Source: an uncultured Neomegalonema sp. (GTDB lineage: Bacteria; Pseudomonadota; Alphaproteobacteria; Rhodobacterales; Rhodobacteraceae). From it: a DNA stretch of 7,104 bases. Under the pieces are notes generated by a model, which was given only the letters and a program-made list of their open reading frames with translations, had not been told where the DNA came from and made no database searches. The stretch spans positions 1-7,104 of the forward strand of contig CALGNW010000151.1 of NCBI GenBank assembly GCA_937958345.1. Direction: 5' to 3'. Positions 6,098-7,104 of this stretch are shown piece after piece; positions within the stretch are counted from its first letter, which is position 1; every line of letters begins with the position of its first letter. Both the position numbers and the translations under genes were made by a program.

Positions 6098-7104
6098 CGG
6101 CGGTCGATTACCGCTTCACGCCGCAATTCGCGCAAAAGGCTGCGCGCGTATCGCTGCAGTCGTTCGGCACGCAAGGCGTTTCCGGCCTGCGCGCGCTTCG
6201 CATCGCCCGAAGTACTCGCAGTGATTTTATCGCAGACGGCAATGACATGAAACCCGTCGTTCGACCGCACCGGTTGCGTGATCTGTCCGGCTTCAAGACC
6301 TGAAACAGCCTCGCGCACCGGCCCCGGCATAGCGGCCAAAGTCAACTCACCCAGATCGCCGGAAATAGCCAGAAACTGCGGCGCTCTTGAGATGACATCT
6401 TCGCACGTGCTGATTTCGGCACGGACGGCATTGGCGCGTGCGAGGGCCGCATCGGCATCCGACTGCGATGCCTCTGCCAACAGTCCGACGACAAGCTGCG
6501 CGAGTTTATATCTGACCTCACCGCCGCCAGCCTCTCTCGTACCCCGCAGGCCATAGATCACAACGTCGCCGTTTTCCACGAAGGGCGGCGAGATTCGATC
6601 GACATTCATTATTCCGACAACGGATGCAGATGTCGGTGAGAGTTTGCTTTTTGGAGTCCAACCCATATCACCGCCGAGCGAAGCCGTTTCGCCGGTGCTA
6701 CGCTGGCGTGCAACATCCGAGAACCTCTGGCCTGCACTCAATTCGGAAATTGCCTGCCGTGCAGCCGCCATCGCGCCCGCCTCTCCGGAGGCCGAAATCG
6801 GAAAGCGCATCTCGGCCAGCAGATACTCGGTCTCGCCGACTGCTGCGCCTGTGTCAGGCTCCATCGCGGCGTCAATTTCGGAGTCACTAATTCGGGCCCG
6901 GGAACCGTATCGGCTGATGATCAACTGACGCCACGCGACCTCGGATTTGATCTGCTGGTCCAGCGCCTCGACCGTGACGCCTTGGGAAAACAACTGCGAT
7001 TCCATTTGCGTTGCGTCGACGTTGTTGAGGCGCGCGATCTCTTCAAACCCGGCACGAATATCCCCCGGCTGCGGATTGATTCCGGCCTTCCGTGCGGCCT
7101 GCAG
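6094..7104 (-). CDS. surA: SurA-type periplasmic peptidylprolyl isomerase/chaperone, 5' end missing
   Basis: SurA chaperones unfolded outer-membrane proteins through the periplasm. The reading frame is open to the right edge, so 336 residues are visible and the signal peptide and first part of the N-terminal chaperone domain lie outside the window; the ATG at 7005 is internal. Visible residues 1-66 (starting LQAARKAGINPQPGDI, later VEALDQQIKSEVAWRQLI) match the helical SurA N domain. A first parvulin-like domain covers about 93-190 with GGDMGW (144-149). A second, more divergent one covers about 197-293, with SGDLGE (248-253) and GFHVIAV (284-290). A basic C-terminal helix ends in LRELRREAVIDRR. 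Each end of the second domain carries a Cys (234 and 291), which could pair in the periplasm. The SurA assignment rests on this architecture plus the pdxA-rsmA neighbours. Isomerase activity is not assured, since the parvulin domains look divergent. Confidence 0.9.
   Translation of the reverse strand: MQAARKAGINPQPGDIRAGFEEIARLNNVDATQMESQLFSQGVTVEALDQQIKSEVAWRQLIISRYGSRARISDSEIDAAMEPDTGAAVGETEYLLAEMRFPISASGEAGAMAAARQAISELSAGQRFSDVARQRSTGETASLGGDMGWTPKSKLSPTSASVVGIMNVDRISPPFVENGDVVIYGLRGTREAGGGEVRYKLAQLVVGLLAEASQSDADAALARANAVRAEISTCEDVISRAPQFLAISGDLGELTLAAMPGPVREAVSGLEAGQITQPVRSNDGFHVIAVCDKITASTSGDAKRAQAGNALRAERLQRYARSLLRELRREAVIDRR

Noticed and set aside
6094..7005. ATG at 7005 as the start of surA
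   Set aside because: The frame continues open to the right edge, and its translation upstream of that ATG (for example IRAGFEEIARLNNVDATQ) still looks like the SurA N-terminal domain.

Overview
The window looks like core chromosome of an alphaproteobacterium. Two of its gene blocks are arrangements I associate with that class: prfA-prmC followed by a DUF4167 gene, and surA-pdxA-rsmA. The protein sequences (RF1, PrmC, RsmA, PdxA, DUF4167) also read as alphaproteobacterial. Codon use is moderately GC-rich and looks even across all genes, with no visible sign of recent transfer. I cannot fix the order or genus from the sequence alone. No transposase, integrase, tRNA, rRNA, CRISPR array or phage gene is visible.

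Layout, left to right. (1) A plus-strand gene for a probable lipoprotein alpha/beta hydrolase of the monoacylglycerol-lipase/serine aminopeptidase S33 type, whose stop lies 1 bp from that of the next gene. (2) A minus-strand gene for a small secreted cysteine-containing protein with no assigned function. (3) A 114-bp divergent intergenic region with a perfect 7-bp inverted repeat around an A/T-only loop that can be read as a -10 element on either strand. (4) A plus-strand translation-termination block: prfA (release factor 1) and prmC (its glutamine methyltransferase), overlapping by 4 bp, then a 148-bp gap with a cluster of CACAA/TTGTG motifs, then a DUF4167 protein with an R/N/G-rich head and an AT-hook-like tail. 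(5) Convergent to it after a 19-bp gap, a minus-strand block read surA -> pdxA -> rsmA. The three genes overlap at their junctions. surA runs off the right edge and lacks its N-terminus.

How the genes work together: RF1 and PrmC are a direct enzyme-substrate pair, since PrmC methylates the Gln of the RF1 GGQ motif. surA-pdxA-rsmA is a mixed-function but conserved operon: outer-membrane protein folding in the periplasm, pyridoxal phosphate synthesis, and 16S rRNA dimethylation. Several junctions use GTG starts overlapping the upstream stop, which suggests translational coupling.

I did not find a new multi-gene system. The least understood elements are the small cysteine-containing secreted protein, the DUF4167 protein and the two intergenic dyad-symmetry regions.
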